NCBI GenBank assembly: GCA_026390535.1
Contig: JAPLFT010000020.1
Span: forward strand, 1 to 22,749
Source of the DNA: Pseudomonadota bacterium
Lineage (GTDB): Bacteria > Bdellovibrionota > JAFGOL01
Direction: 5' to 3'
Length of the DNA stretch: 22,749 nucleotides
A model generated the notes under the pieces. The model was not told the DNA's origin. It did no database searches and worked only from the letters and a program-made list of their open reading frames with translations. A program made the translations under genes and the position numbers. Positions 1-8,316 of this stretch are shown piece after piece. Numbering within the stretch: the stretch's first letter is position 1; each line of letters opens with the position of its first letter.

Positions 1-189
1 TTATTAAACGCTGGTCAGATCTTAGTGAAACCCTTTATCAATAAAAAAATATTCAGTATTAATTGCCTAAAGCTTATAAAACCCATCTACTAAAATTATA
101 TACTACATAGTGAATTTTGCTGGCCTGTTAATAAATCACAAATTAACACTCGGAGTTGTTTTTCAAATAAACTTGTATCTTGTGGAGAT
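1..189. other. 5' non-coding region upstream of the Glt-like operon
   Basis: No convincing gene is visible here. A plus-strand frame is open from base 1 to a TAA at 91-93 (30 codons), so the last residues of an upstream gene could end there, but in AT-rich DNA such a run is not significant. The stretch is very AT-rich and must contain the promoter for the 11-gene operon that follows. I see no clear -35/-10 pair, riboswitch or strong hairpin. Confidence 0.4.
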
Positions 190-660
190 TTGACCCAGTT
201 AATTTCTCATCCGTATAAAGACGGAACCCCCAGATCTCTTGTTACAGATCCTGCGTTTGTGATGTTCGGTAATAACGAGAAATATTCACAGGCATTTAGG
301 GAATGGCTGAGCGAGAAAGATAAAAGAAATTTTTTGAAGTACTTAAATCTATATTATTCAATGCTTCAGAGGACAAAGAAAATAGAAGCAAAAAAGGATA
401 CACAGGTATTATCTGATGACGAGATTAGATCTATTTCGCTTCAGAACACAATGAACCGCAGTATAAAGGAATATATAAAATTTTTGATAACAAGAATAAA
501 TTTTCAGCTTGATGAAATAGGTCTTAAGGCACAGCTTGGTAAAATAGACATTATTTGGAGAACCAAAGAAAATCAGACCAAAAAAATAAAAGAAATACAG
601 GAAAAAAAGCAGGAAAATATGGAAAATATAGAGAATAAATATCGGAATGTTTTAGAGTAA
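190..660 (+). CDS. hypothetical protein, probably cytoplasmic, first gene of the Glt-like operon
   Basis: This encodes about 156 residues that I do not recognise. There is no signal peptide or membrane segment, and the C-terminal third (about residues 125-156) is a Lys/Glu/Gln-rich probable coiled coil. The assigned start is a TTG. The nearest purine-rich sequence (GGAG at 184-187) leaves only 2 nt of spacing, and no ATG or GTG lies in frame between the upstream stop at 91-93 and this TTG, so the true start could be further in (an ATG at 259 is available). The stop is 3 nt from the next start, so the gene is probably co-transcribed with the envelope machine genes. As the only member without a membrane or export signal apart from RNase J, it could be a cytoplasmic partner, but this is inference from position alone. 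Confidence 0.6.
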   Translation: MTQLISHPYKDGTPRSLVTDPAFVMFGNNEKYSQAFREWLSEKDKRNFLKYLNLYYSMLQRTKKIEAKKDTQVLSDDEIRSISLQNTMNRSIKEYIKFLITRINFQLDEIGLKAQLGKIDIIWRTKENQTKKIKEIQEKKQENMENIENKYRNVLE

Positions 661-663
661 AAA

Positions 664-3600
664 ATGATAATTTTAATATTATTTTACATGCTTAATTTGG
701 GAACATACGCAGATGACGAAAGATCCGCAAAGGTCGATTTTTATAAAGGAGCCAAAGAATTTGTTAATGATATAAACGGTATAATATCAAATAAAGAACA
801 AATAAAGAAAATGGAATCTAATGCAAAATTTGATGACAGCGTTGAGGGTATAGAAATACTGGAACAATCAAACAGGGAATTAAGCATAAAATCCTTTGAA
901 GATTATATTCAAAAATATCCCAACAGCCCATATGTCCCGGATGCTATGTATAGACTGGCGAAGCTTTATTATGAAGACACGGCTCAAAAAGTCATAAAAG
1001 ATACGGAAAATTATGAAAAAGAATACCAGAAATTTTTAAGAGGAGAAATCCAGGTCCTGCCTCCTGATCCTGCGGCAGATTATTCTGATACGATAAGACT
1101 GTTAAATACTCTTACAAAAGATTATCGTGATTATCAGTACAGAGACGATGCATTGTACCTGTTAGGCTATACTTATTTTGAACAGGGAAATCCGCAAAAA
1201 GGAATAGAAGCATATGAAGCTTTGATACAAGAATACCCCAAAAATGATAAACTTGCCGAGGTCTATACAAGATTGGGCGAATATTATTTTGATGTGGATA
1301 ACGTATCTAGATCTGTCTATTATTATTCTCAGGTTTTAGAACATCCGAATTCTCCATATTATGAAAATGTTATATATAAACTTGCATGGACTTACTATCA
1401 TAAGAAGAGAATAGACGAGGCCTCCAGTTTTTTTGTTTCGCTGATAGATTATAATGAAAAAAAGTTTGGAACCTCTTATACAAGTTCAACCATGAATGAA
1501 TCAAAAAATTATATAGCTATAGGATATGCGGATATTCCCAAGGGCATACAAGGGGCTTATGATTTTTTCAGAAAAATAGGCGGCAGAAAATATGAATATG
1601 AAATAATGCAAAAGATATGTGAATTATATGCGTCTTCAGATCGCACAAAAGAGGCTCTAAATGCATTTAATTTCGTAATGGAACATTATCCCTATAGTCC
1701 TGAAAATCCGATCATTTATGAAAAAGTCCTTAATAGCATAAAACCTGATCAGAATTTAAAACTACTGGGTGTAGAAAGGGACAGACTGATACAGTTGTTC
1801 GGTGAAGGCTCTACCTGGAGAGAAAAAAACAAAGATAATATAAAAGCCATCTTTATAGTGGAACAAATAATAAAAAAACAACTTATAGCTGCCGCCTTTT
1901 ATCATCAGGAAAAGGGAGATGAAAAAAATGACAAAAAGGAATACATAAAAGCTGCTAAACTTTATTATGAATTTCTTAAACAGTATCCCATGGATGGACT
2001 TGTTGTTGGCGCAAGATTTAATTATGCAAAAGTCCTTTTTAATCTTGGAGATTATGAAGGAGCCATAAAGGAATTTACAGCGGTTCAGGACTACACGGAA
2101 GATGAAAAGTTTAAGGAAGAAAGCAGTTTTTCTCTTGTTACAACATGGCAGAATAAACTAAGAAGAGATCAGCCCAGAAAATATGCAATAAAAGATGTTA
2201 AACCGCTTGTTGATAAAGACGACAAACTCTTACCACAAAATGCATTAAATGAAGAAGAAGAAGCTACAATGGCTGCATGTGCAAAATATGAAAAACTTAA
2301 TCCAAAAGGCAAAAGACTGCCCCATGTCTGGTATATAGAGGCTGAGATATATTTCAGGAACAACATGTTTGATGTTTCAAGAGAAAAATATGAAAACATA
2401 GTTGAAAATTATCCTAATGAAAAAGTGGCAACGGATTCTATAAGAAATATGGTTGCCTCGTATACATACGAAAAGAATTATCCTAAGATAGAAGAGTGGA
2501 GCAGAAAGTTGCTTGCATCGAAAAATTTTGGAGTCGGTTTAAGTAGTGATGAGGAAGAGATAAAGAGTTTAATGACGGGTTCTGTTTTTAAAAGTGCAAA
2601 AAAAATGGAAGAAGAAGGAAGATATGAAGATGCAGCCAATGAATACATAAGGCTGGCCAAGCAGTATCCTAAATCGGAGTATTCGGATGCCGCTCTTTAT
2701 AACGCCGGCTTAATATATGAAAAGGTAGGAGACCCTATCAATGCGATTAGGTCATACAGGTTTATGCTGGTTAAATACCCCAGGAGCAGACATACGGTCG
2801 AGGCTCTTTTCCGGGTAGCCGTTAACTATGAACAGCAATTGAATTTTCCTAATGCTATATACTTCTATGAAGAGATAACAAAAAGACACTCAAAAACAAG
2901 TTTTATAGCTGATGCACACTACAATGCAGCCAGAATAAGACGGGCATATAATCAGTATGAAAAAGCGGCAAATCATTTTATGGCATATAGCATGATGGTG
3001 AAAGAACAAAAAGAAAAAGCCAACTCGCTGATGTTATCTGCTTCTTTATATGATAAAGCAGGTAATTACGCAAAAGCCCTGAATTTGTATCAATATTATA
3101 TAAAACAAAACAGAAAAGATTTAGACGGAGTTATGCTTTCCCATACGAGTAAGGCAAGAATATACGGACAACTGAATAAGAAAAAACTTGCGTATATGGA
3201 GTATGTTAGTGCCGTAAATACATTCAAGGCATCAGGCAGTCCTTCCTCAGATTTACAGGCAAATGAGCAGAATGCCGAATCTAAATTTATGATCATTTTT
3301 GAGTTGTCCAATAAATATCATTCTATAAAAGTAAAAAACAGATCAGTTAAGGCAATGAAGATTGCGTATGATCAAAAACAAAAACTTTTACAAACGCTAT
3401 CTGAGCAGTATCTAAAGGTGATAAATCTTGGCTCTCCGGGGTGGTCTGTTGCAGCCCTTTATATGATCGGTTATGAGTTTCAGAAATTTGCAGAATTTTT
3501 ATATGAAATTCCAATACCTAAACAGATAAACACGGAACAACTTATAAACGAATATAAGAGTCAGATCCAGACACAGGCGATGCCATATGAAGATAAAGCA

Positions 3601-3783
3601 ATAGAATACTATGAAAAAAGTATTTCAGAGTCTGCAAGGCTCAAGATTGTAAATGAATGGACAAAAAGAGCAAAACAAAAACTTTCTAAGTTAAAACCGG
3701 AGCAATATAAGGAAAGCAAGGAAGAAATACCTGTGGTATATCCGTCAGTGGATATAAGAGATTATGGGTTTATAGGAAAATGA
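664..3783 (+). CDS. large exported TPR-repeat protein, GltD/AgmU-like
   Basis: The product has 1039 residues. A short hydrophobic N-terminus (residues 2-13) followed by T-Y-A16|D17 looks like a cleavable signal peptide, though its n-region has no basic residue. The rest is almost entirely tetratricopeptide repeats. Typical helix pairs of the YbgF/BamD type, with the pattern YPxSxYxxDAxYxLAxxYY, recur at about residues 80-110, 160-240, 320-350, 430-480, 555-600 and 655-800. Such proteins act as periplasmic scaffolds. Large periplasmic TPR proteins such as GltD/AgmU belong to the Myxococcus Agl-Glt machine, and the downstream genes match other parts of it. The stop overlaps the next start (ATGA). 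The specific GltD equivalence rests on size, TPR content and neighbours, not on an alignment. Confidence 0.75.
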   Translation: MIILILFYMLNLGTYADDERSAKVDFYKGAKEFVNDINGIISNKEQIKKMESNAKFDDSVEGIEILEQSNRELSIKSFEDYIQKYPNSPYVPDAMYRLAKLYYEDTAQKVIKDTENYEKEYQKFLRGEIQVLPPDPAADYSDTIRLLNTLTKDYRDYQYRDDALYLLGYTYFEQGNPQKGIEAYEALIQEYPKNDKLAEVYTRLGEYYFDVDNVSRSVYYYSQVLEHPNSPYYENVIYKLAWTYYHKKRIDEASSFFVSLIDYNEKKFGTSYTSSTMNESKNYIAIGYADIPKGIQGAYDFFRKIGGRKYEYEIMQKICELYASSDRTKEALNAFNFVMEHYPYSPENPIIYEKVLNSIKPDQNLKLLGVERDRLIQLFGEGSTWREKNKDNIKAIFIVEQIIKKQLIAAAFYHQEKGDEKNDKKEYIKAAKLYYEFLKQYPMDGLVVGARFNYAKVLFNLGDYEGAIKEFTAVQDYTEDEKFKEESSFSLVTTWQNKLRRDQPRKYAIKDVKPLVDKDDKLLPQNALNEEEEATMAACAKYEKLNPKGKRLPHVWYIEAEIYFRNNMFDVSREKYENIVENYPNEKVATDSIRNMVASYTYEKNYPKIEEWSRKLLASKNFGVGLSSDEEEIKSLMTGSVFKSAKKMEEEGRYEDAANEYIRLAKQYPKSEYSDAALYNAGLIYEKVGDPINAIRSYRFMLVKYPRSRHTVEALFRVAVNYEQQLNFPNAIYFYEEITKRHSKTSFIADAHYNAARIRRAYNQYEKAANHFMAYSMMVKEQKEKANSLMLSASLYDKAGNYAKALNLYQYYIKQNRKDLDGVMLSHTSKARIYGQLNKKKLAYMEYVSAVNTFKASGSPSSDLQANEQNAESKFMIIFELSNKYHSIKVKNRSVKAMKIAYDQKQKLLQTLSEQYLKVINLGSPGWSVAALYMIGYEFQKFAEFLYEIPIPKQINTEQLINEYKSQIQTQAMPYEDKAIEYYEKSISESARLKIVNEWTKRAKQKLSKLKPEQYKESKEEIPVVYPSVDIRDYGFIGK

Positions 3784-4913
3784 AGAAAATATATATTTTT
3801 ACATTATTACTATTTTTATTTGCATGTGGCAAAGGGCGCGACATTGTTAAGCAACAATCCGCAAAAACAAGTATATCCGGCGACCCGTATACGGTGGCAA
3901 TGGAGTATGCCACTGCATTTGAAGTCAGCGGCTTTACCAGTGAAAAAGATTATAATGAAGCTCTTTCCGGCCTGGATGATGTTCTTTCTAAAGATAAGAC
4001 CAATGCAGATGCCTGGTTTAATATGGGCCGGATACTGTTTTATAAAAAGGAAATATCAAAGGCCAAGGATGCCTTGAACAAGGCGATAACCAATAGGGGT
4101 AATTTTGCCGAGGCGTATTCATTACTTACTAAAATCTATCTTTTCGAGGGAAACATAAGCGGTGCCCAGGCACTTGCGGAACAAGCAAACGAGATAGTTC
4201 CCGATAATAACATTCTTATGAACAATCTTGCTATACTGTATATTAAATCTGGAAAATTAGATTCGGCAAAAAAGATCGCTGAAAAAATTGTAAGGAAAAA
4301 TACAAAATTTACCCCTGCATATACAACATTAGGCAATATATATTATCTAAGCGGCAAATATGAAATGGCAAGATTTATATATTTAAAGGCAATAGACGAA
4401 GAAGATAATAGCGGAGAGATATATACCAACCTGGGCATAATAGCCGATAAGCTGGACGATAGAAACAGTGCCCTGGGACTTTTAACAAAAGCAGTAGAAA
4501 AATCCCCAGGCAATGCATATGTGCATAATAATCTCGGAGAATATTATCTTTTAGCCGGTGATTATGACAGTTCAATTAAGGAATTTAACGACGCTCTCAA
4601 GATAAACCCGAGAATGATTGAAGCTCTAGTCAATTTGGCCATAGCATACACACACGTTAAGCTTTTTAACGAAGCTGAAGACAACTATAAAAAAGCCCTT
4701 ACATATGACCCGTCCTTTCCCGAAGCATATTTTAATTATGGTGTATTTTTAAGTGACCATAGAGAACAAAACGAAGAGGCATTGGAATATTTTAATAAAT
4801 TTATAGTTCTAAAAGGGAAAGAAATAAGCGACAAACATAGGGTTTATCGGTATATTGAACAGGTGAACCAAAAGAAAAAGGAAAAGGCAAGGGACAAAGA
4901 AGCCGAACAATAA
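3780..4913 (+). CDS. TPR-repeat lipoprotein, AglT/GltE-like
   Basis: This 377-aa protein begins MKKIYIF followed by a hydrophobic stretch ending in the lipobox L13-F14-A15-C16, so it is predicted to be lipidated at Cys16 and anchored in a membrane, probably the outer one. About seven canonical TPR units follow from residue 70 to 345, with the motif spacing NxGxxYxxxGxYxxAxxxYxxAL clearly repeated. The C-terminus is a short charged Lys/Glu tail. AglT (GltE) of Myxococcus xanthus is a TPR lipoprotein of the gliding machinery and is encoded near a GltD-type protein and TolQ/TolR-type genes, as here. The start overlaps the previous stop by 4 nt (ATGA), which indicates translational coupling. A generic TPR lipoprotein cannot be excluded, but the context makes a Glt role likely. 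Confidence 0.75.
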   Translation: MKKIYIFTLLLFLFACGKGRDIVKQQSAKTSISGDPYTVAMEYATAFEVSGFTSEKDYNEALSGLDDVLSKDKTNADAWFNMGRILFYKKEISKAKDALNKAITNRGNFAEAYSLLTKIYLFEGNISGAQALAEQANEIVPDNNILMNNLAILYIKSGKLDSAKKIAEKIVRKNTKFTPAYTTLGNIYYLSGKYEMARFIYLKAIDEEDNSGEIYTNLGIIADKLDDRNSALGLLTKAVEKSPGNAYVHNNLGEYYLLAGDYDSSIKEFNDALKINPRMIEALVNLAIAYTHVKLFNEAEDNYKKALTYDPSFPEAYFNYGVFLSDHREQNEEALEYFNKFIVLKGKEISDKHRVYRYIEQVNQKKKEKARDKEAEQ

Positions 4914-4915
4914 TT

Positions 4916-5197
4916 ATGATGAAAAGGTTGATAATAGTATTTCTGCTTTTATTTGCATACGACGTAACCGTTAAATGCGATGCTGCATCCGTGTCCAGAA
5001 CCTCCTCAACCTCAAAAAAGAAAAACAAAAAAACCAGACAGTTCATAGATCTGGAAGGCTTGGACATCCAAGGTATGATAGATAGACCCCAAACCCTTTA
5101 CATACTTAAGAAATCAGACTTAAATTTTAGTGAAAATTATGATGAATACGACTATATGAGTGCTATAATTGATACCACTTATCAAGAGCCATTTTAG
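4916..5197 (+). CDS. small exported hypothetical protein
   Basis: This encodes 93 residues. The N-terminus (MMKR then a hydrophobic run to about residue 15) is a signal peptide or membrane anchor. It is followed by a Ser/Thr/Lys-rich linker (25-38) and a compact acidic tail (40-93) with the signature I-x-G-M-I-D-R-P-Q-T at about residues 51-60. Small proteins with an I-x-G-x(3)-R/K-P core seem to me to sit next to TolQ-type genes in gliding-type loci of deltaproteobacteria, but I cannot name a family. It starts 2 nt after the stop of the TPR lipoprotein gene with no evident Shine-Dalgarno, so translation is probably coupled. ATG codons at 4916 and 4919 are both possible starts. It is most likely a periplasmic accessory of the machine. 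Confidence 0.6.
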   Translation: MMKRLIIVFLLLFAYDVTVKCDAASVSRTSSTSKKKNKKTRQFIDLEGLDIQGMIDRPQTLYILKKSDLNFSENYDEYDYMSAIIDTTYQEPF

Positions 5198-5209
5198 GGA
5201 GACATTATC

Positions 5210-5917
5210 ATGGATGATCTTTTCGAAACAATAGCATTAGCCTTCCAAAGAGGCGGACCATTTATGTATGCCATAGGTGCAGTGGGTGTTCTGGTCATCG
5301 CAATATCTATAGACAGATTTATTAAGCTTTATTTTATCTATTCAATAGATAGTACTCCTTTTATGAAGCAGATACTGAAACTTATATATTCCAATAATAT
5401 AGATAGAGCCGTTAAAGTATGCCAAATAAAAGTAAAGGCTGCGCTCCCACAAGTCATACAGGCTGGACTTATGAAGGTTAACAAACCTATAGAGGACGTA
5501 CAGGGTGCTCTTGATGAAGCATCTCTTAGAGTGGTCCCAAAACTTCAATATGGTCTAAGTTTTATTGCAACATTTGCAAACGTATCAACGTTGCTTGGAC
5601 TGCTTGGAACAATTACCGGACTAATAAGGTCATTTGCTTCATTAGCCTTTGCCGATCCATCTCAAAAGCAGCAGCTTCTGGCAAAAGGTATTGCAGAAGC
5701 AATGAACTGTACCGCTTTTGGTCTGATAATAGCAGTATCGGCGATACTCATTCATAGCTATCTGTCCAATAGGGCGTCAAAGATTATTGATGATATAGAC
5801 AGATATTCTGTTACGGTTTTGAATGCAATCTCTGAACAGTATAGAACACTAAGGAACAGAATGCCTAATATGCCGGAATCATCGGCAATTGGTAAAGACA
5901 AAGTAGTAGTAGAATAG
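5210..5917 (+). CDS. MotA/TolQ/ExbB-family proton channel subunit, AglR-like
   Basis: The 235-aa product has the TolQ/ExbB layout: TM1 at about residues 19-42, a long cytoplasmic segment, then TM2 (about 115-140, containing a GLLGTITGLI run) and TM3 (about 164-185). The conserved polar position of this family is present as Thr168 in an N-C-T-A-F-G-L context. Such subunits form a pentameric inner-membrane stator around a TolR/ExbD dimer and use the proton gradient to drive motion. In M. xanthus, AglR with AglQ and AglS is the gliding motor, and here the gene is likewise followed by two TolR/ExbD-type genes. A good Shine-Dalgarno (AGGGAGA, 5196-5202) precedes the ATG. Family assignment is secure; the AglR role rests on context. 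Confidence 0.9.
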   Translation: MDDLFETIALAFQRGGPFMYAIGAVGVLVIAISIDRFIKLYFIYSIDSTPFMKQILKLIYSNNIDRAVKVCQIKVKAALPQVIQAGLMKVNKPIEDVQGALDEASLRVVPKLQYGLSFIATFANVSTLLGLLGTITGLIRSFASLAFADPSQKQQLLAKGIAEAMNCTAFGLIIAVSAILIHSYLSNRASKIIDDIDRYSVTVLNAISEQYRTLRNRMPNMPESSAIGKDKVVVE

Positions 5918-5922
5918 AAATT

Positions 5923-6450
5923 ATGGCAGTAGGTAGTGGTAGCAAAAGAAAAATACCGGTGTTCAGAAATTTAAATCTAACGCCATTGTTGGATTTTGTA
6001 GTAGCCGTTATACCCGTTTTACTTTTATCAGTTAATTTTTTGGAATATGTAGTGCTGGATACATCTCTTCCCGTTTATTCCGATGATCCCACCGTCGAAT
6101 TGCAAAAAGATAACCAACCCAAACTTGGACTCAGTATTGCTATAACGGACGAGGGATTTATTATTGCAGGTCAGGGAGGCGTATTAAGTTCGGACGGCAA
6201 AGGAACGATAATAAGAAAAACGACCGATGGCTTATATAACTATTTAGAGCTTGTGAACAAACTTTTGGAGATAAAAAACAATTACCCGGACGAGTGGTCG
6301 GTAATAATAATACCTGAGGCCACTACGAGGTTTGAAGATATTGTTTCTACGATGGATGCATCAAGAGAACATCTTTCTACCAGTTCCCGCGGCAAAGCCA
6401 TGAGGAAGGTTATGTTTCCCAACGTTGTACTTGGCGGAGGGATATTATGA
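5923..6450 (+). CDS. TolR/ExbD-family protein, AglQ/AglS-like (first copy)
   Basis: This 175-aa protein has a short basic cytoplasmic N-terminus, one membrane helix (about residues 20-42) and a periplasmic domain. The helix starts with the family motif as N-L-T-P-L-L-D24-F, where Asp24 is the proton-carrying aspartate of ExbD/TolR/MotB-type stators. The helix also contains a proline (V-A-V-I-P-V-L-L-L). The periplasmic part has a predicted ExbD-like alpha/beta fold. It lies 5 nt after the TolQ-like gene and overlaps the next ExbD-like gene by ATGA. With that second copy it matches the AglQ/AglS pair of the Myxococcus gliding motor. Which copy corresponds to AglQ and which to AglS cannot be told by eye. 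Confidence 0.85.
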   Translation: MAVGSGSKRKIPVFRNLNLTPLLDFVVAVIPVLLLSVNFLEYVVLDTSLPVYSDDPTVELQKDNQPKLGLSIAITDEGFIIAGQGGVLSSDGKGTIIRKTTDGLYNYLELVNKLLEIKNNYPDEWSVIIIPEATTRFEDIVSTMDASREHLSTSSRGKAMRKVMFPNVVLGGGIL

Positions 6451-6941
6451 AAAAAAGAATGAGTAAAAAAAGGATGGAACCGGCGGAGCTTAACATAACG
6501 GCTCTTCTTGATATGTTTACTATGCTCCTTATCTTTCTGTTGATAAATTATAGCGCGGTTTCTTATGCAATCAAAACCTCCGGTCTTATAGATTTTCCAA
6601 AAAGTTATTCAGAAAAAAAACCTGAAGAAATCCTGAACATTGTTGTGGATAAATATAATATAGTTGTAGACGGTGTTGTCGTAGCAAAACATAATAAAGG
6701 AGCGCTTAGCCCGGAAGTAATAGATGATAATGGTTTTAGGATTATTCCTCTCTATGATGCCTTGCTGAGATATTCTGAAAGAAATAAATATATCTCCTCT
6801 GTAAATAAAAAAGTTGTTTCAGGCGGTAAAGTTATTCTTCAAATGGACAGGGATGTCCCGTTTTCATTGTTGAGGCAGGTTATGTATACAGCGGGTCAAG
6901 CAGAGTATAACGATTTTAAATTCATAGCGATAAAGAAGTAA
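6447..6941 (+). CDS. TolR/ExbD-family protein, AglQ/AglS-like (second copy)
   Basis: The product has 164 residues with a strongly basic N-terminus, one membrane helix (about residues 20-41) and a periplasmic C-terminal domain. The motor motif reads L-N-I-T-A-L-L-D22-M-F, which keeps the proton-binding aspartate but has Ala where the usual Pro follows the Thr. The tail of the domain (V-I-L-Q-M-D-R-D-V-P-F near residues 129-139) fits the conserved ExbD strand followed by a helix. The start overlaps the previous stop (ATGA), and a GGAGGG Shine-Dalgarno sits just upstream. Having two different ExbD-type subunits beside one TolQ-type subunit is a hallmark of Agl motors, unlike the single TolR of the Tol system. 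Confidence 0.87.
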   Translation: MKKRMSKKRMEPAELNITALLDMFTMLLIFLLINYSAVSYAIKTSGLIDFPKSYSEKKPEEILNIVVDKYNIVVDGVVVAKHNKGALSPEVIDDNGFRIIPLYDALLRYSERNKYISSVNKKVVSGGKVILQMDRDVPFSLLRQVMYTAGQAEYNDFKFIAIKK

Positions 6942-6944
6942 TAA

Positions 6945-8306
6945 ATGAACACAATAATACCCAATATAAAAATAGGAGTTTTACAGAACGGCAAACTGCT
7001 GAATGAAATTGTTATAAACGACACCAGAAATGTATTTATAGGTAAGTCACTGGACAATACAATAACAATAAACGAAGAAAATTTTGAAGAAACATTTCAG
7101 ATATTAAACTATTCCAGAAATAGGTATTACCTGAACATAAATAAGAACATAGAAGGAAAGATTTTTGAGGGTGTCAATTCTTTCCATGTTAAGGATCTTA
7201 TAAATCACCCTGATGCAATTCAAAAAAACAATGCGGTATCTTATCCTCTTTCTAACGATACAAGAGGAATGCTTCTGATAGGCAACAACACGATTTTATT
7301 TAAGCTGTATTCGGCAGAACCCATACCAAAAAGACTTCCCAAAGAATTTAGAGGTAATTTTTTTGGAGGATATTTTGATATATCCTTCTTCGTAATACTT
7401 TTATTTATTATTGCCGGTTATGTAGTTCTGATAAATTCGTTTAGTAAAGTAAAACCCAGGACGGATATTAATTTTGAGAAAATACCGGAAAGATTTGCAA
7501 GATTAATCATGGATAATCCTGTCCCGGTAAAAAAAGAAGAAAAAATAGTGGAACAAAAGGTTGAAGAAAGAGCCAAAGAATTAGAGAAAAAAGCTGAAAA
7601 CAAAAAAAACAATACTGAAAAAACAGAAGCAAATAAAAATGAAATCAAAAGAAATACAATTAAACCGGGAGGTAACAACGAGGAGAAAAAAATAGCGGAA
7701 GTTGTAAGATCATCCGGAATAATAGGTGTAATTGGTTCAAGAGGTAAAGGAGGCAATATCGCCAACCTGTTTCAGGAGCAGGGATTTAACACAAAACTGG
7801 ATAAGGCGCTTAAAGGTGTTTCAGGTTTATATGCGGGAACTTCAATAAAAGAAGCCAAGATGAAGAGAGGCTCGGGGGACGCAACCGGGATAGAAATAGG
7901 ATCACTTAAAGCTACTACAGGCTCTGGCTTAATAGCTTTTGGTCCTCAAAGTGCGGCTGCCAGCAATATACTGGGAGACATAGGAAGCAAAGACATAGGT
8001 GGTTCCGGCTCGATGAATCCGAGTGTAATTGCAAAAACGCTTGCACAATACATAGGTGCATTCCAGTATTGCTATAACAAGGCTTTACAAGGAAATCCTC
8101 GACTCAAAGGGGAATTAAAGGTAAGATTTACTATATTAATGAACGGTATGACGGACAAGAATACCGTTAGTTTTTTAGGGGCGGCAGCAAGAGACACAAG
8201 TCTTACCTCTTGTATATACAGGGTTTTCTCTAGGATAAAATTTCCTAGCCCTAAAGGTGGAGAAGTTACGGTCAGTTATCCGATGAATTTTACGGCGCAG
8301 AACTGA
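6945..8306 (+). CDS. FHA-like / AgmX-PglI tail protein, GltG-like
   Basis: This 453-aa protein appears to span the inner membrane once. Residues 1-125 form a probable degenerate FHA-type cytoplasmic domain, with a V-F-I-G-K-S-L-D-N-T-I-T-I run at 30-42 that fits the FHA strand-loop motif. A TM helix lies at about 147-165. A Lys/Glu-rich linker (195-255) and a Gly-rich stretch (260-356) follow, and then a C-terminal domain (about 357-451) that matches the AgmX/PglI C-terminal (TonB-like) domain. That domain carries the paired Cys376 (C-Y-N-K) and Cys423, the N-P-x-L-x-G turn and an F-P-x-P-x-G-G ending. This layout is that of GltG/PglI, which links the cytoplasmic side and the motor to periplasmic and outer-membrane parts. 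It lies 3 nt after the ExbD-like gene. Alternatively, call it simply a TonB-like protein. Confidence 0.85.
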   Translation: MNTIIPNIKIGVLQNGKLLNEIVINDTRNVFIGKSLDNTITINEENFEETFQILNYSRNRYYLNINKNIEGKIFEGVNSFHVKDLINHPDAIQKNNAVSYPLSNDTRGMLLIGNNTILFKLYSAEPIPKRLPKEFRGNFFGGYFDISFFVILLFIIAGYVVLINSFSKVKPRTDINFEKIPERFARLIMDNPVPVKKEEKIVEQKVEERAKELEKKAENKKNNTEKTEANKNEIKRNTIKPGGNNEEKKIAEVVRSSGIIGVIGSRGKGGNIANLFQEQGFNTKLDKALKGVSGLYAGTSIKEAKMKRGSGDATGIEIGSLKATTGSGLIAFGPQSAAASNILGDIGSKDIGGSGSMNPSVIAKTLAQYIGAFQYCYNKALQGNPRLKGELKVRFTILMNGMTDKNTVSFLGAAARDTSLTSCIYRVFSRIKFPSPKGGEVTVSYPMNFTAQN

Positions 8307-8316
8307 GGATTGATTT

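Noticed and set aside
1..93. C-terminal end of an upstream gene
   Set aside because: An open frame of 30 codons ending at 91-93 is not significant in such AT-rich sequence and shows no recognisable protein pattern.
3820..4077. Plus-strand open frame inside the TPR lipoprotein gene
   Set aside because: It is an out-of-frame overlap with a clear TPR gene and has no export signal or motif of its own.
7418..7765. Minus-strand open frame of 115 codons with hydrophobic Phe/Leu/Ser runs
   Set aside because: It is the complement of the Lys/Glu-rich linker of the GltG-like protein, which automatically produces Phe/Leu/Ser-rich frames.
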